From: an uncultured Clostridia bacterium
Lineage (GTDB): Bacteria; Bacillota; Clostridia; TANB77; CAG-508
DNA length: 47,669 nucleotides
Direction: 5' to 3'
NCBI GenBank assembly: GCA_948485625.1
Contig: CAOMRW010000014.1
Coordinates: 1 to 47,669, forward strand
Part shown: piece after piece, positions 9,147-17,942 of the stretch
Layout: every line of letters begins with the position of its first letter
How positions within the stretch are numbered: the stretch's first letter is position 1
Position numbers and translations under genes: made by a program
Notes under the pieces: model-generated
What the model was told of the DNA's origin: nothing
The model's input: the letters and a program-made list of their open reading frames with translations, nothing else
Database searches by the model: none

Positions 9147-9261
9147 TGTCCCAAAGGGACGTTTCTTTTGGGACAAAAATGTCCCTTTGGGGACAGATAT
9201 TAAACAAAGATGTGTCCCTAATGGGACAAAAATGTCCCAAAAGAAACGTCCCTTTGGGACA
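9147..9261. repeat. GGGACG-family palindromic repeat, copy 1 (double hairpin)
   Basis: Outer arms 9147-9174 and 9234-9261 are perfect complements over 28 bp. Inside each arm junction sits the small hairpin GGGACAAAAATGTCCC (9170-9185 and 9223-9238). The right half forms the 3' end of the debranching-enzyme ORF, including its stop codon. It belongs with the copies at 13051, 16124, 31343, 31841 and 45047. The pattern is that of REP-type sequences mobilised by REP-associated (Y1) transposases; none is encoded in this window. Confidence 0.85.
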
Positions 9262-11272
9262 CTATTCTCAAAATCTCTGATACACTCCATGCTTGAGCAA
9301 TTGTTCCCTTTGGTTCATATGGTTTCTTTGAATCATATATTTCTGCTATACTTCCTATACATCCTCTTTGATTAATTTCTTTTCCAAATGTTTTTACTGT
9401 TTTTTCTACAAATTCATTTAATTTAATTTCTAATTTAGCTTTGTATGTTTTTCTTTTTTCAAATTTTATCATATTATTTAATGAATCAAAATATAATCCT
9501 ATCAACCATACCCATGTTATTCCTTGATGATAGCTCATATCTCTTTTAAAACTATCTCCTTCATATATTTCTATATAATTTTGTTCTCCTTTTGCTAATG
9601 TTTTTATACCATAATCATTTAGTAGTTTCTTTTCAATTACATTTAGAATATTATATGCTTCTTCTGAGCTTGGTTCTATTACAGGATGTGTTAAACTTAA
9701 TGCAAATAATTGATTTGGTCTTATTTTACTATCTCCAATAACATCATATAGACATTTTCTTTTAGAATTGTAAAACTTTTCTTTAAATGATTTTTTACAC
9801 TTTTGGGCTAAATTCTTATATTTTTTAATATCCTCTGTATTTCCTATTTTTCCTGTTAAATCTATCATTATCATTAAACTATTATACCATAATGCATTTA
9901 TTTCTACTGCTTTTCCATTTCTAGGAGTTGCTGGATAATCTCCATATTTTGCATCCATCCATGTATTTTGTGTATTTTCTGTTCCTGATGATATAAGATA
10001 GTCTTTATCTAAATAAATGTTGTTATTGTCTATATCTATTCCTTTTATATAGTTGTCTATTATTTTTTGCAATTTTTCATATACATTTTCTTTTACAAAT
10101 TCATAATCTCCTGTATAATTTATATATTTCTGAATTTGTTCAAATAGTAATAATGATGCATCTACACTATTATATAATGGTCTATTATCAAATCCTGAAT
10201 ATCCATTTGGAACTAATCCATATTTTATATCTCTTATCATTGTTAATATTATTTCTCTAGCAATATCATATCTTTTTGTTTTTAATAATAGTCCTTCAAA
10301 TGCAATTAAACTATCTCTTCCCCAGTCTAAAAACCATGGATATCCAGCCATAATTGTATGTAATCCAAATGATGGTCTATATACAATGAATTGATCTGTT
10401 GCTTTTATTAATTCCCTTATCAATTTTTCTTTTTCGTCTGATATTTCACTTGCATTATTTAATAGCTCTGTATTTTGAATTAATTCATCTGTCCTTTTTG
10501 TACCTTTTTTCAATGTATCCATAAGATTAATTTCTTCTATATTTTCTTCAAAACCACATACAAATGAAATTTCTTTTTCTTCATTTGGTTTCAAATTTAC
10601 TTCATAGACTCCTGTCACACTATGATTTTCTTTTGGATAAAATCCTCTTTTTTCTTCTTCTATATAAAACATATCTTTAAACATATCATTTTTATGTTCT
10701 ATATATTTTCCATCTGATAAATTCATATATATTGGAAAGTCTGCTCTTTTATCTATTATTAACTTAACTTTTGTTCCATTTATTATTTGTTTTACATCAA
10801 AAACATGATTTGTACTCATTGTATGAAAGTCTCTAAAATTAACAATTGGAGCTATTGTTAATTTTGATGGCTTATCTGAATTCTTTATTTTATAATATAC
10901 TCCTACTACTTCTTTTCCATATTCCATACATATTGTTTTTGATATTTCTACATTTCCAACTTTATATTCATATGTTGGAAAATAATCTTTCTCAAAAGAT
11001 ACTTGGTATTTATATCCATGTGATATGTAATTTTCTCCAACATTCGTATATAAATCATACTTATTTCCATCAATTTGTATACTTTCATCTAATTTTGATA
11101 AAATTAAATATCTTCTTGCTGGTGGTGTTAAAGGAGCAATTAATAATCCATGATATTTCCTTGTATTTGCTCCTATAATAGTAGAACTTGCAAATCCACC
11201 TAATCCATTTGTTATTAGCCATTCCTTTTTTAATCCATTTTCTAAATTTAATTCATCCTTTGTAAATTTCAT
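9218..11272 (-). CDS. Glycogen debranching enzyme (amylo-alpha-1,6-glucosidase type)
   Basis: 684 residues from the chosen start. The N-terminal domain has 'WLITNGLGGFASSTIIGANTRKYHGLL', the signature of bacterial/archaeal debranching enzymes. The C-terminal (alpha/alpha)6 glucosidase domain has 'AGYPWFLDWGRDSLIAFEGL' and 'SAGTE'-like 'SSGTENTQNTWMDAKYG', then 'GTIAQAWSVSEILRI'. It should hydrolyse alpha-1,6 branches of glycogen or storage glucan in the cytoplasm. Start: GGGAGA lies five bases before the ATG at 11272; the ATG four codons earlier (11284) has no good RBS. The last dozen residues (RDVSFGTFLSH) are encoded by the right half of a palindromic repeat, so the native C-terminus has been replaced. 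It lies 33 bases downstream of yvcK. Confidence 0.92.
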   Translation of the reverse strand: MKFTKDELNLENGLKKEWLITNGLGGFASSTIIGANTRKYHGLLIAPLTPPARRYLILSKLDESIQIDGNKYDLYTNVGENYISHGYKYQVSFEKDYFPTYEYKVGNVEISKTICMEYGKEVVGVYYKIKNSDKPSKLTIAPIVNFRDFHTMSTNHVFDVKQIINGTKVKLIIDKRADFPIYMNLSDGKYIEHKNDMFKDMFYIEEEKRGFYPKENHSVTGVYEVNLKPNEEKEISFVCGFEENIEEINLMDTLKKGTKRTDELIQNTELLNNASEISDEKEKLIRELIKATDQFIVYRPSFGLHTIMAGYPWFLDWGRDSLIAFEGLLLKTKRYDIAREIILTMIRDIKYGLVPNGYSGFDNRPLYNSVDASLLLFEQIQKYINYTGDYEFVKENVYEKLQKIIDNYIKGIDIDNNNIYLDKDYLISSGTENTQNTWMDAKYGDYPATPRNGKAVEINALWYNSLMIMIDLTGKIGNTEDIKKYKNLAQKCKKSFKEKFYNSKRKCLYDVIGDSKIRPNQLFALSLTHPVIEPSSEEAYNILNVIEKKLLNDYGIKTLAKGEQNYIEIYEGDSFKRDMSYHQGITWVWLIGLYFDSLNNMIKFEKRKTYKAKLEIKLNEFVEKTVKTFGKEINQRGCIGSIAEIYDSKKPYEPKGTIAQAWSVSEILRIVSQRDVSFGTFLSH

Positions 11273-11304
11273 ATTTTCTCCCATCTTTTTTACATTATTT
11301 TGAA

Positions 11305-13032
11305 CTATTTATTATCTTCTAATTTTTTTAACATTTCATCTCTAATTTCTTGTGAAGTTTTCTTTTTTCTTCCTCTTTGACTTTTAGGAATCTCATTAAT
11401 ATTTGTAGTACGTGTTCTAGTTTTTGTTGGCTGTCTCATTACTTTTTCATATTCTTTTCTAAATTCTAATACTTCTGCATCTTCTTTTATTTTTTCTTTA
11501 CTTTTATTTCTTGATTTACTTGTATTTCTTGCTGTTTTTTTCATTTTTTGTTCTTTTAATTTTATCATTTCATCAGCCTGTTTTATTGATTCAATTCTAT
11601 CACTATATTTATTACTAAATCTACTATTTCTCTTATTAGTTTCTTTCTTTCTTCTCTTTCCATTTTTGCTTTCTTTTTCTTTCTGCTTTTTCATCTTATT
11701 AATTCTTTTATCTTCTCTTAATTTATTATTTAGCATTAAATATTGTGGGTCATTTTGTTTATCCTGATATCTTAAGTCATCACATATAAGACCTATAATT
11801 GACTCTGCAACTAACTCTGGATCATGTCTAATACAACTATTAGAAATCATCGATAAGTTTCTTTGTAAAAATGTTATTCCTTTTACTTTATCTATATCTG
11901 GACAAACTAAGTCTTGTCCTTCTAAATTATATCTTTTAATAAACTCTGGCACAATTTCTCCAGTATCATAAATACAATAATCTACAATTCCTTTTCCACA
12001 ATGTTCTATAATTGCATTTAAATGATCTGATACACTATATTCATCTGTTTGACCTGGTTCTGTCATTATATTACTTATATAAACTTTTAATGCTGTTGAT
12101 TCTTTTATTGCTTTTGCTACACCATTAACTAAAAGATTTGGTATAACATTTGTATACAAACTACCTGGTCCTATTATTATACAATCAGCTTGTTTTATAG
12201 CTTCAATTACACCTGGTGCTGGTCTGCAATTTGTAGGATTTAAATATATCCTATTTATTTTTGTAACCTTCTCATACACCATCTCTGGAATTTTAGACTT
12301 CTCTGTTACTATATATCCATTTGCAAGTTCTGCTGTTATATTCATTTCATCCAATGTTACTGGTATAACTTTTCCTACTATATTTAGAACTTCATTACTT
12401 TTTATTATTGAATCAGAAAAATCATTATTTATATTTTTCATTGCACTAAAATAAATATCTGAAAATGACAAATTTTTTAATTTTCCCTCTGTAAACTTAT
12501 AATTAAATAATTTATTAATTTGCTCTTGTTGATTAGAAAGTGCTATTATACTATCTTTTACATCATTTAATGGCATAGTTTGCAATTCTTTTCTTGACTC
12601 AGTCTTAACTTCTCCATAATCAGATATTGTAACAATTGCAGTTAAATTATCAGTATATTTTTTCAATCCTAAAAGAACAGTATTTAAGCCTGTCCCTCCT
12701 CCAATTACAACAATATTAGGTCCTTGATTATATACCTTTTTATTAAAGATCAAAGATTTTACATTGACATTTTTTCTATCATTCATTCTATCATCTGTTG
12801 ACTCTATCAAAATCTCTAATGTTCTTTTATTAAAATATATTAATCCTAGCACTGTAGCTATAAAACCTGCTACAAATATCATAATTATCTTTGCCAATTC
12901 TTTAAAAGACATCTCTTTTAATACTAATATCTGAGCAACTCCATAACAAACTAATAATATTCCTACTAAAATTAATAGCATCCATCTTTTTAATTTACTA
13001 TTCGAATTAAACCATTTTATAAATCCATTCAT
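11305..13032 (-). CDS. yvcK: Divergent membrane-anchored YvcK/CofD-like protein with basic tail
   Basis: 575 residues, far longer than the roughly 320 of Bacillus YvcK. Two membrane helices lie at about 16-36 and 47-66. The CofD-like domain (about 105-420) has GGGTGL at 111-116 and 'ADCIIIGPGSLYTNVIPNLL', 'VYISNIMTEPGQTDEYS'. YvcK binds UDP-sugars and coordinates wall synthesis with carbon metabolism. Two hallmark motifs are changed: DDGGSSGRLR is replaced by SDYGEVKTESRKEL, and GHSLGN is not recognisable. From about 440 on the protein is a Lys/Arg-rich low-complexity tail. GAAGGAG precedes the ATG. The neighbour murB supports a wall role. A paralogue with altered ligand binding is possible, so the symbol means family membership only. 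Confidence 0.8.
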   Translation of the reverse strand: MNGFIKWFNSNSKLKRWMLLILVGILLVCYGVAQILVLKEMSFKELAKIIMIFVAGFIATVLGLIYFNKRTLEILIESTDDRMNDRKNVNVKSLIFNKKVYNQGPNIVVIGGGTGLNTVLLGLKKYTDNLTAIVTISDYGEVKTESRKELQTMPLNDVKDSIIALSNQQEQINKLFNYKFTEGKLKNLSFSDIYFSAMKNINNDFSDSIIKSNEVLNIVGKVIPVTLDEMNITAELANGYIVTEKSKIPEMVYEKVTKINRIYLNPTNCRPAPGVIEAIKQADCIIIGPGSLYTNVIPNLLVNGVAKAIKESTALKVYISNIMTEPGQTDEYSVSDHLNAIIEHCGKGIVDYCIYDTGEIVPEFIKRYNLEGQDLVCPDIDKVKGITFLQRNLSMISNSCIRHDPELVAESIIGLICDDLRYQDKQNDPQYLMLNNKLREDKRINKMKKQKEKESKNGKRRKKETNKRNSRFSNKYSDRIESIKQADEMIKLKEQKMKKTARNTSKSRNKSKEKIKEDAEVLEFRKEYEKVMRQPTKTRTRTTNINEIPKSQRGRKKKTSQEIRDEMLKKLEDNK

Positions 13033-13050
13033 TATTTTACTCCTTCATGC

Positions 13051-13110
13051 GTCTAAGGGGGACGTTTCTATTTGGACATTTTTGTCCATCTGGAAACGTC
13101 CCCTCTGGAC
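13051..13110. repeat. GGGACG-family palindromic repeat, copy 2
   Basis: Imperfect inverted repeat. The left arm 13051-13077 contains GGGGGACGTTTC and the right arm 13084-13110 contains GAAACGTCCCC, with a TTTTTG-type centre. It begins 18 bases upstream of the yvcK ATG and ends one base before the murB stop codon, filling the murB-yvcK gap. Confidence 0.8.
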
Positions 13111-13111
13111 A

Positions 13112-14038
13112 TCATCCTAAAATTCTAATTTCTAATTCTATTTTTTTGCCAAATTTATCAAAAACTTTGTCTTGTGCATATTTTACTAAATCTAATACAT
13201 CTTTTGATGTTGCATTTCCTTTATTTATTATAAATCCTGCATGTTTTTCTGATATTTGTGCTCCTCCTATTGAATATCCTTTTAATCCTGCTTCATCTAT
13301 AAGTTTTGCTGTTATAAAGTCTTCTCCTCTTTTAAAAGTACTTCCTGCACTTGGATATTCTATTGGTTGTTTTTCTTTTCTGTAATTTACATATTCATCC
13401 ATTTTATTTTTTATTTCTTCTTTATTTCCTTTATTTAACAGCATTTTAGCTTGTAAAATTATGTATTTGCCATCTGAAAATTTACTATGTCTATATAAAA
13501 ACTCAGCTTCACCATTTGAAAATTTTTGTATATTTCCATCATAATCTATTGCTGTAATCTCTGTTATTACATCTTTCATTTCTTTACCATGTGCACCTGC
13601 ATTCATTACAATTGCTCCACCAATTGTTCCTGGTATTCCTGATAATTCTTCAAATCCTGTTATTTCTTCATTTAATAATCTTTGTGCTAATAATCCTAAT
13701 TTTACTCCACTATCAACAACTATCTCTATATCATTTTTATCTATATTATTAATTTCTATTTGTTTCAAATCTAGTTTTATTACTATACCTTTTATACCTT
13801 TGTCTAATACTAATATATTACTTCCATTTCCAATTATTGTAAGACTTATTTTATTATTTTTACAAAAGTCTAATACACTTCTTATTTCATCAATTGAAGT
13901 AACTTTTACTAAAAATTCAGCAGGTCCTCCAATTTTAAATGCTGTATAATCTTTCATTAGTGCATTTTGCTTTATTTGCTCTTTTGGAATAAAACTTCTT
14001 AAATTTTCTATTATTTCTCTATTCTCCAAGTATAACAC
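13112..14038 (-). CDS. murB: UDP-N-acetylenolpyruvoylglucosamine reductase (MurB)
   Basis: 308 residues. FAD-dependent reduction of UDP-GlcNAc-enolpyruvate to UDP-MurNAc, the second committed step of peptidoglycan synthesis. The FAD-binding signature starts 'NALMKDYTAFKIGGPAEFLV', then 'LTIIGNGSNILV', 'ELSGIPGTIGGAIVMNAGAHG', 'YRHSKFSDGKY' and 'PSAGSTFKRG'. The catalytic Ser of the 'AGSTF' motif and the late Glu in 'ISEKHAGFIINKG' are present, as in type IIa MurB. The start is a GTG with a weak upstream site, so the N-terminus could be a few codons shorter. The gene ahead (pilin-like) is eight bases away. The gene behind is yvcK, separated only by a palindromic repeat. Confidence 0.95.
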   Translation of the reverse strand: MLYLENREIIENLRSFIPKEQIKQNALMKDYTAFKIGGPAEFLVKVTSIDEIRSVLDFCKNNKISLTIIGNGSNILVLDKGIKGIVIKLDLKQIEINNIDKNDIEIVVDSGVKLGLLAQRLLNEEITGFEELSGIPGTIGGAIVMNAGAHGKEMKDVITEITAIDYDGNIQKFSNGEAEFLYRHSKFSDGKYIILQAKMLLNKGNKEEIKNKMDEYVNYRKEKQPIEYPSAGSTFKRGEDFITAKLIDEAGLKGYSIGGAQISEKHAGFIINKGNATSKDVLDLVKYAQDKVFDKFGKKIELEIRILG

Positions 14039-14046
14039 TCACTTTC

Positions 14047-14511
14047 TTAATCTTCACTTCTTGCATATATATATAAAGGTTTTCCTAAATCAGTTACTTT
14101 TAATGTTCTATTAATAACTTCACCTGTATGATAATTAACTATAAAAACATTCTCTTCTTCTGTTATTCCTAATTCTTCTAAATGTTCCTTATTTAGTACT
14201 TTATACTCTGAGTCTATCCCTTTTAATTGAATTTTTTTACCTGATTCAGAATTCATTTCATCTATAACTAATTGAACTTCTGCCTTTGATATTGTATTTC
14301 CTGGCAATGTTCCATTTGTTAATTGTACCTTTGTATATCTTTCTAATATTGCATGCTGAACTACACTTAATTCATAAATTTGTTCACTTTCTTGTATATC
14401 CTCTTCTCCTTGTATTATTGCTGTTATTGATATTCCAGAGATTATCAACAATAAAATTACTGCTATAGTTAATGCAATTAATGTTATTCCTTTGTTTTCT
14501 TTTGTACTCAT
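14047..14511 (-). CDS. Pilin-like (prepilin leader) protein
   Basis: 154 residues. The prepilin-type N-terminus reads MSTKENKG then a hydrophobic helix beginning ITLIALTIAV (residues 9-33), with cleavage expected after Gly8. As in the larger pilin-anchored protein, the position of Glu5 is occupied by another residue (Ala). An amphipathic helix follows ('SEQIYELSVVQHAILERYTK'). The C-terminal part is a mixed domain with 'GIDSEYKVLNKEHLEELGI' and 'VFIVNYHTGEVIN'. It is probably exported and held in the membrane or a thin fibre. No pilus assembly ATPase, platform protein or prepilin peptidase is in the window. The RBS AGGAGAAAAAG and a clear promoter support the start; murB follows eight bases later, probably in the same transcript. 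Confidence 0.7.
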   Translation of the reverse strand: MSTKENKGITLIALTIAVILLLIISGISITAIIQGEEDIQESEQIYELSVVQHAILERYTKVQLTNGTLPGNTISKAEVQLVIDEMNSESGKKIQLKGIDSEYKVLNKEHLEELGITEEENVFIVNYHTGEVINRTLKVTDLGKPLYIYARSED

Positions 14512-14548
14512 ATCTTTTTCTCCTAAATAATATTATTTTTCTTCATAT

Positions 14549-14577
14549 AATATATCATTTTTTTATAAAAAATTCAA
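14549..14577 (-). promoter_or_regulatory. Promoter of the pilin-like gene and murB
   Basis: TTGAAT (complement of 14572-14577), 17 bases, TATATT (complement of 14549-14554) on the minus strand, about 40 bases before the ATG. Confidence 0.65.
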
Positions 14578-14674
14578 TGGTTTAAGTTTAATATATTAAT
14601 TTTGTTCTAAATACTTTATTTTTATATTAATATATAGTATAATATAATTATATTTTAAAAATGGAGATGATTTT

Positions 14675-15112
14675 ATGTGGCAAATTTGGTTAATAATTGC
14701 TGGATTATTTTTTATAGGTGAAATAATTACAGTTGGATTTTTAATCTTTTGGTTTGGAATTGGAGCCTTAATTGCAATGGCAGTAAGTTTTTTTACTACA
14801 AATATAATTATTCAAACATCAGTATTTATAGTATCTTCTGCAATATTACTATTTGCAACAAAACCTTTTGTCAAAAAATTTGTTGATGTAAAGCCTACAA
14901 AAACAAATGCTTATTCTATAATAGGTCAAAAAGCTTTAGTTATTAAAGAAATAAATTCACATTCTGTTGGACAAATTAAAATAAAAGGCGAAGTCTGGTC
15001 AGCTGAATCTGAAAATGATGAAACAATCAAAGAAGGCTCAGAAGTTGAAATTTTACAAATAAAAGGTGTTAAAGCAATAGTAAAACCTATCAAAATTGTA
15101 GTAACAGATTAA
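14675..15112 (+). CDS. NfeD family membrane protein
   Basis: 145 residues. Three or so membrane segments occupy residues 1-70 ('WLIIAGLFFIGEIITVGFLI', 'GIGALIAMAVSFF', 'IIQTSVFIVSSAILLF'). A soluble C-terminal OB-fold domain (about 85-145) starts near 'SIIGQKALVIKEI' and includes 'GEVWSAES', typical of NfeD. This is the short, protease-less form. NfeD proteins pair with stomatin/SPFH proteins in membrane microdomain assembly, and the next gene, 98 bases downstream, is an SPFH protein. GGAGATGATTTT precedes the ATG. Confidence 0.88.
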   Translation: MWQIWLIIAGLFFIGEIITVGFLIFWFGIGALIAMAVSFFTTNIIIQTSVFIVSSAILLFATKPFVKKFVDVKPTKTNAYSIIGQKALVIKEINSHSVGQIKIKGEVWSAESENDETIKEGSEVEILQIKGVKAIVKPIKIVVTD

Positions 15113-15210
15113 AAATTAATATCTATCTATTTTATGATATTAAAAAAATTTAGTTATTAGTATTACTTATTTTAAGTATTTAAATATATAATTTAAAGGG
15201 AGGATTAATT

Positions 15211-16113
15211 ATGATATTTTTATTAGTTTTATTAGTTATAATATTAATTATAGCATTTAAATCAATTAAAATCGTTAAACAAGCTGAGGTTTATGTAATT
15301 GAAAGATTAGGAAAATTTTCTAAAGTTGCTGATGCAGGTCTTACAATTATAATTCCATTTTTCGACCATGTACGTTCTGTTGTAAGTTTAAAACAACAAA
15401 CAATGGATGTACCACCTCAAGGAGTTATTACTAAAGATAATGTAACAATCACAATAGATACTGTTGTTTTCTATCAAATAACAGATCCTGCAAAAGCAGT
15501 TTATGAAATTCAAAGTTTGAAAAAAGGTATTGAATATTTAGCAATTACAACTATTCGTGATATTATTGGTAAAATGGACTTAGATGAAACATTTAGTTCA
15601 AGAGATGGTATCAATAATAAATTAAGAGTTGTTTTAGATGAAGCAACAGACAGATGGGGATGTAAAATAGATAGAGTTGAAATCAAAGATATTACACCAC
15701 CTGCTGATATTAGAGATGCAATGGAAAAAGAAATGAATGCAGAAAGAAATAAAAGAGCCCTTATATTAGAATCAGAAGCTCAAAGACAATCTGCAATAAT
15801 GATTGCTGAAGGTAAAAAACAAGCTGCTATATTAGAAGCTGAAGCTGATAAAGAAGCTAGAATCACAAGAGCTGCTGGTGAAGCACAAGCTATTAAGGAA
15901 GTTGCAGATGCAAAAGCAAAAGAAATTCAAATGGTATATGAAGCAATCAAAAATGCAAATCCAGATGAAAAATTAGTTCAATTAAAATCTCTTGAAGCAC
16001 TTGAAAGGGTAGCTGATGGTGAGGCTAATAAAGTATTTATTCCTTTTGATGCAACTAGTGCACTTTCTAGTTTAGGTGCTATTAAAGAAGTTATGAAAGA
16101 TGAAAAGAAATAA
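15211..16113 (+). CDS. SPFH/Band 7 protein (stomatin-like, QmcA type)
   Basis: 300 residues. One N-terminal hydrophobic segment (about 1-18) is followed by the SPFH domain (about 20-185). Recognisable pieces are 'AEVYVIERLGKFSK', 'GLTIIIPFFD', 'KQQTMDVPPQGVITKDNVTI' and 'WGCKIDRVEIKDITPP'. An Ala/Glu-rich coiled coil (about 170-260) drives oligomerisation in this family. Such proteins form large rings on the membrane that enclose or organise other membrane proteins. The NfeD gene upstream is the usual partner. AAAGGGAGG precedes the ATG. The gene is closed by a perfect 70-base palindrome shared with argS on the other strand. Confidence 0.92.
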   Translation: MIFLLVLLVIILIIAFKSIKIVKQAEVYVIERLGKFSKVADAGLTIIIPFFDHVRSVVSLKQQTMDVPPQGVITKDNVTITIDTVVFYQITDPAKAVYEIQSLKKGIEYLAITTIRDIIGKMDLDETFSSRDGINNKLRVVLDEATDRWGCKIDRVEIKDITPPADIRDAMEKEMNAERNKRALILESEAQRQSAIMIAEGKKQAAILEAEADKEARITRAAGEAQAIKEVADAKAKEIQMVYEAIKNANPDEKLVQLKSLEALERVADGEANKVFIPFDATSALSSLGAIKEVMKDEKK

Positions 16114-16123
16114 TTTTATTAAA

Positions 16124-16193
16124 GACCAGTGGGGACGTTGTTTAAATGGTTGAAAATTAATTTTCAACCATTTAAACAACGTCCCCACTGGTC
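16124..16193. repeat. GGGACG-family perfect palindrome, copy 3; also a bidirectional terminator
   Basis: The 70 bases read identically on both strands: 35-bp perfect arms with centre between 16158 and 16159. The ends are GACCAGTGGGGACG and CGTCCCCACTGGTC. It lies ten bases after the stop of the plus-strand SPFH gene and three bases before the stop of the minus-strand argS, so it can stop transcription from both sides. The inner stem sequence is unrelated to the other copies while the GGGGACG ends are shared. Confidence 0.9.
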
Positions 16194-16196
16194 GCT

Positions 16197-17912
16197 TTAC
16201 ATTTTTTCTGGCATTTCTATTCCTAATAAAGTTGCACCTTGTTTTAAAACTTTTCCAACAGCATATGTTAAATATACTCTTGCATTTTGAACATCTTTAT
16301 CATCAACAATAATTTTATTTTCATTATAAAACCCGCTATAAGCTTTTGCTAAGTCTATCAAATACCTTGCTAGTATTGATGGTTCATTTTTTTCTGTCAC
16401 TTGTATCAAAATATCTTCAAAATTATAAATTAATTTCATTATTTCTAACGAATATTCATCTAATAAATTTTCAATTTTTACATTTTCAAAATTTGGTATA
16501 AATCCAGATTTCTCTAATACACTTCTTGTCCTAACATAAGTATATTGAATATATGGACCAGTTTCTCCTTGAAAGTTCAAAGCTGTATTCCAATCAAATA
16601 TCTGATCTTTTACATTAACTGTTGATAATGTATTAAATACAATTGCTCCTATTCCAACTTTTTTTGCTACATCTTCTTTATTTTCTAAATCTGGATTTTT
16701 CTCTGCTATTATTTCTTGTGCTCTCTCAATTGTTCCATTAATTAAGTCTTCTATTTTTACTACATTTCCTAATCTTGTTGACATCTTTCCTGATGGTAAA
16801 CTTACCATTCCATATGATACATGTTCTAATCCTTTATAATATTTCTCATCTACTAAATATTTTGCTACTTCAAATATTTGCTTAAAATGTAGATTTTGTT
16901 CATATGCCACTATATATAAACATTTATCAAAATCATATGTTTTTGCTCTGTACATAATTGCTGCTAAATCTCTTGTTGCATATATTGATGAACCATTTGA
17001 TTTTTGAATAATACATGGTGTATTTATTCCAGCATATTCCAAATCAACTATCTTAGCACCTTCAGATTCTACTATTTTTTCTTTTTCTTCAAGTGTTCTT
17101 ATTACTTCTTGTGTTTTATCTGCATAAAATGCTTCTCCATTATATGAGTCAAATTTCACATTTAAAATATCATATATTTTACTAAATTCTATCATACTTA
17201 AATCTTTAAATTTATTCCATAAATCTGTACAATATTTATCCCCTGACTCTAATAATCTAAAATTTTCTCTACATTTCTCTAATATTTCTTCATTTTCTTT
17301 ACACAAATTATTTATTCTTACATACATATCCATTAATTTATTTATTGGGTCTTCTTCTAAGTTATATTCATTTCCCCACATTTTATATGCTTCAATCATT
17401 TTTCCGAATTGTGTTCCATAATCTCCTAAATGATTTATTCCTGTTGTATTATATCCTAAATATTTGTATGTTTTATATAACGCATTTCCAATCAATGTTG
17501 TTCTCAAATGTCCTATATGAAATGGTTTTGCTATATTAGGTGCTGAATATTCTACTATTATATTTTTATCTTTTCCAATTTCTGTTTTTCCATATTGTTC
17601 AGTATTTGCTATTTCATTTAAAACTTCTTTTACTAATATTTCTTTATTAATAAAAAAGTTTAAATATCCTCCTGCAACTTCTACTTTTTCTATTTCTTCA
17701 TTTTCTTCTATTTCTTGTTCTAATTTTTCTTTTATTTCATTTGCTATAACTGGTGGTGCTTTTTTTAATTCTTTTGCAAGTCTGAAACATGGAAATGAGT
17801 AATCTCCATTTTTAGTATCTTTTGGTGTTTCCAAATATGTTTCTAACTCTTTTTCTTCAATTTGTATTACTTTTGATATCTTATTTGCAATTTTTTGCTT
17901 AAAATTTATCAT
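16197..17912 (-). CDS. argS: Arginyl-tRNA synthetase
   Basis: 571 residues. Class I aminoacyl-tRNA synthetase that charges tRNA-Arg. The N-terminal Add1 domain (about 1-110) includes 'NGDYSFPCFRLAK'. The Rossmann core has 'EYSAPNIAKPFHIGHLRTT' with HIGH at 132-135, and 'GKMSTRLGNVVKIEDL' in place of a full KMSKS, which is common in ArgRS. The C-terminal anticodon-binding DALR domain ends 'KVLKQGATLLGIEMPEKM'. GTGGAGG precedes the ATG. The upstream ATPase gene stops 30 bases before the start on the same strand. Confidence 0.97.
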   Translation of the reverse strand: MINFKQKIANKISKVIQIEEKELETYLETPKDTKNGDYSFPCFRLAKELKKAPPVIANEIKEKLEQEIEENEEIEKVEVAGGYLNFFINKEILVKEVLNEIANTEQYGKTEIGKDKNIIVEYSAPNIAKPFHIGHLRTTLIGNALYKTYKYLGYNTTGINHLGDYGTQFGKMIEAYKMWGNEYNLEEDPINKLMDMYVRINNLCKENEEILEKCRENFRLLESGDKYCTDLWNKFKDLSMIEFSKIYDILNVKFDSYNGEAFYADKTQEVIRTLEEKEKIVESEGAKIVDLEYAGINTPCIIQKSNGSSIYATRDLAAIMYRAKTYDFDKCLYIVAYEQNLHFKQIFEVAKYLVDEKYYKGLEHVSYGMVSLPSGKMSTRLGNVVKIEDLINGTIERAQEIIAEKNPDLENKEDVAKKVGIGAIVFNTLSTVNVKDQIFDWNTALNFQGETGPYIQYTYVRTRSVLEKSGFIPNFENVKIENLLDEYSLEIMKLIYNFEDILIQVTEKNEPSILARYLIDLAKAYSGFYNENKIIVDDKDVQNARVYLTYAVGKVLKQGATLLGIEMPEKM

Positions 17913-17942
17913 TTTATTTCCTCCACTCTATTTAATTTTAAG

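Noticed and set aside
9187..9375. Plus-strand ORF starting in the palindromic repeat
   Set aside because: It runs antisense to the 3' end of the debranching-enzyme gene and begins inside the repeat; no RBS.
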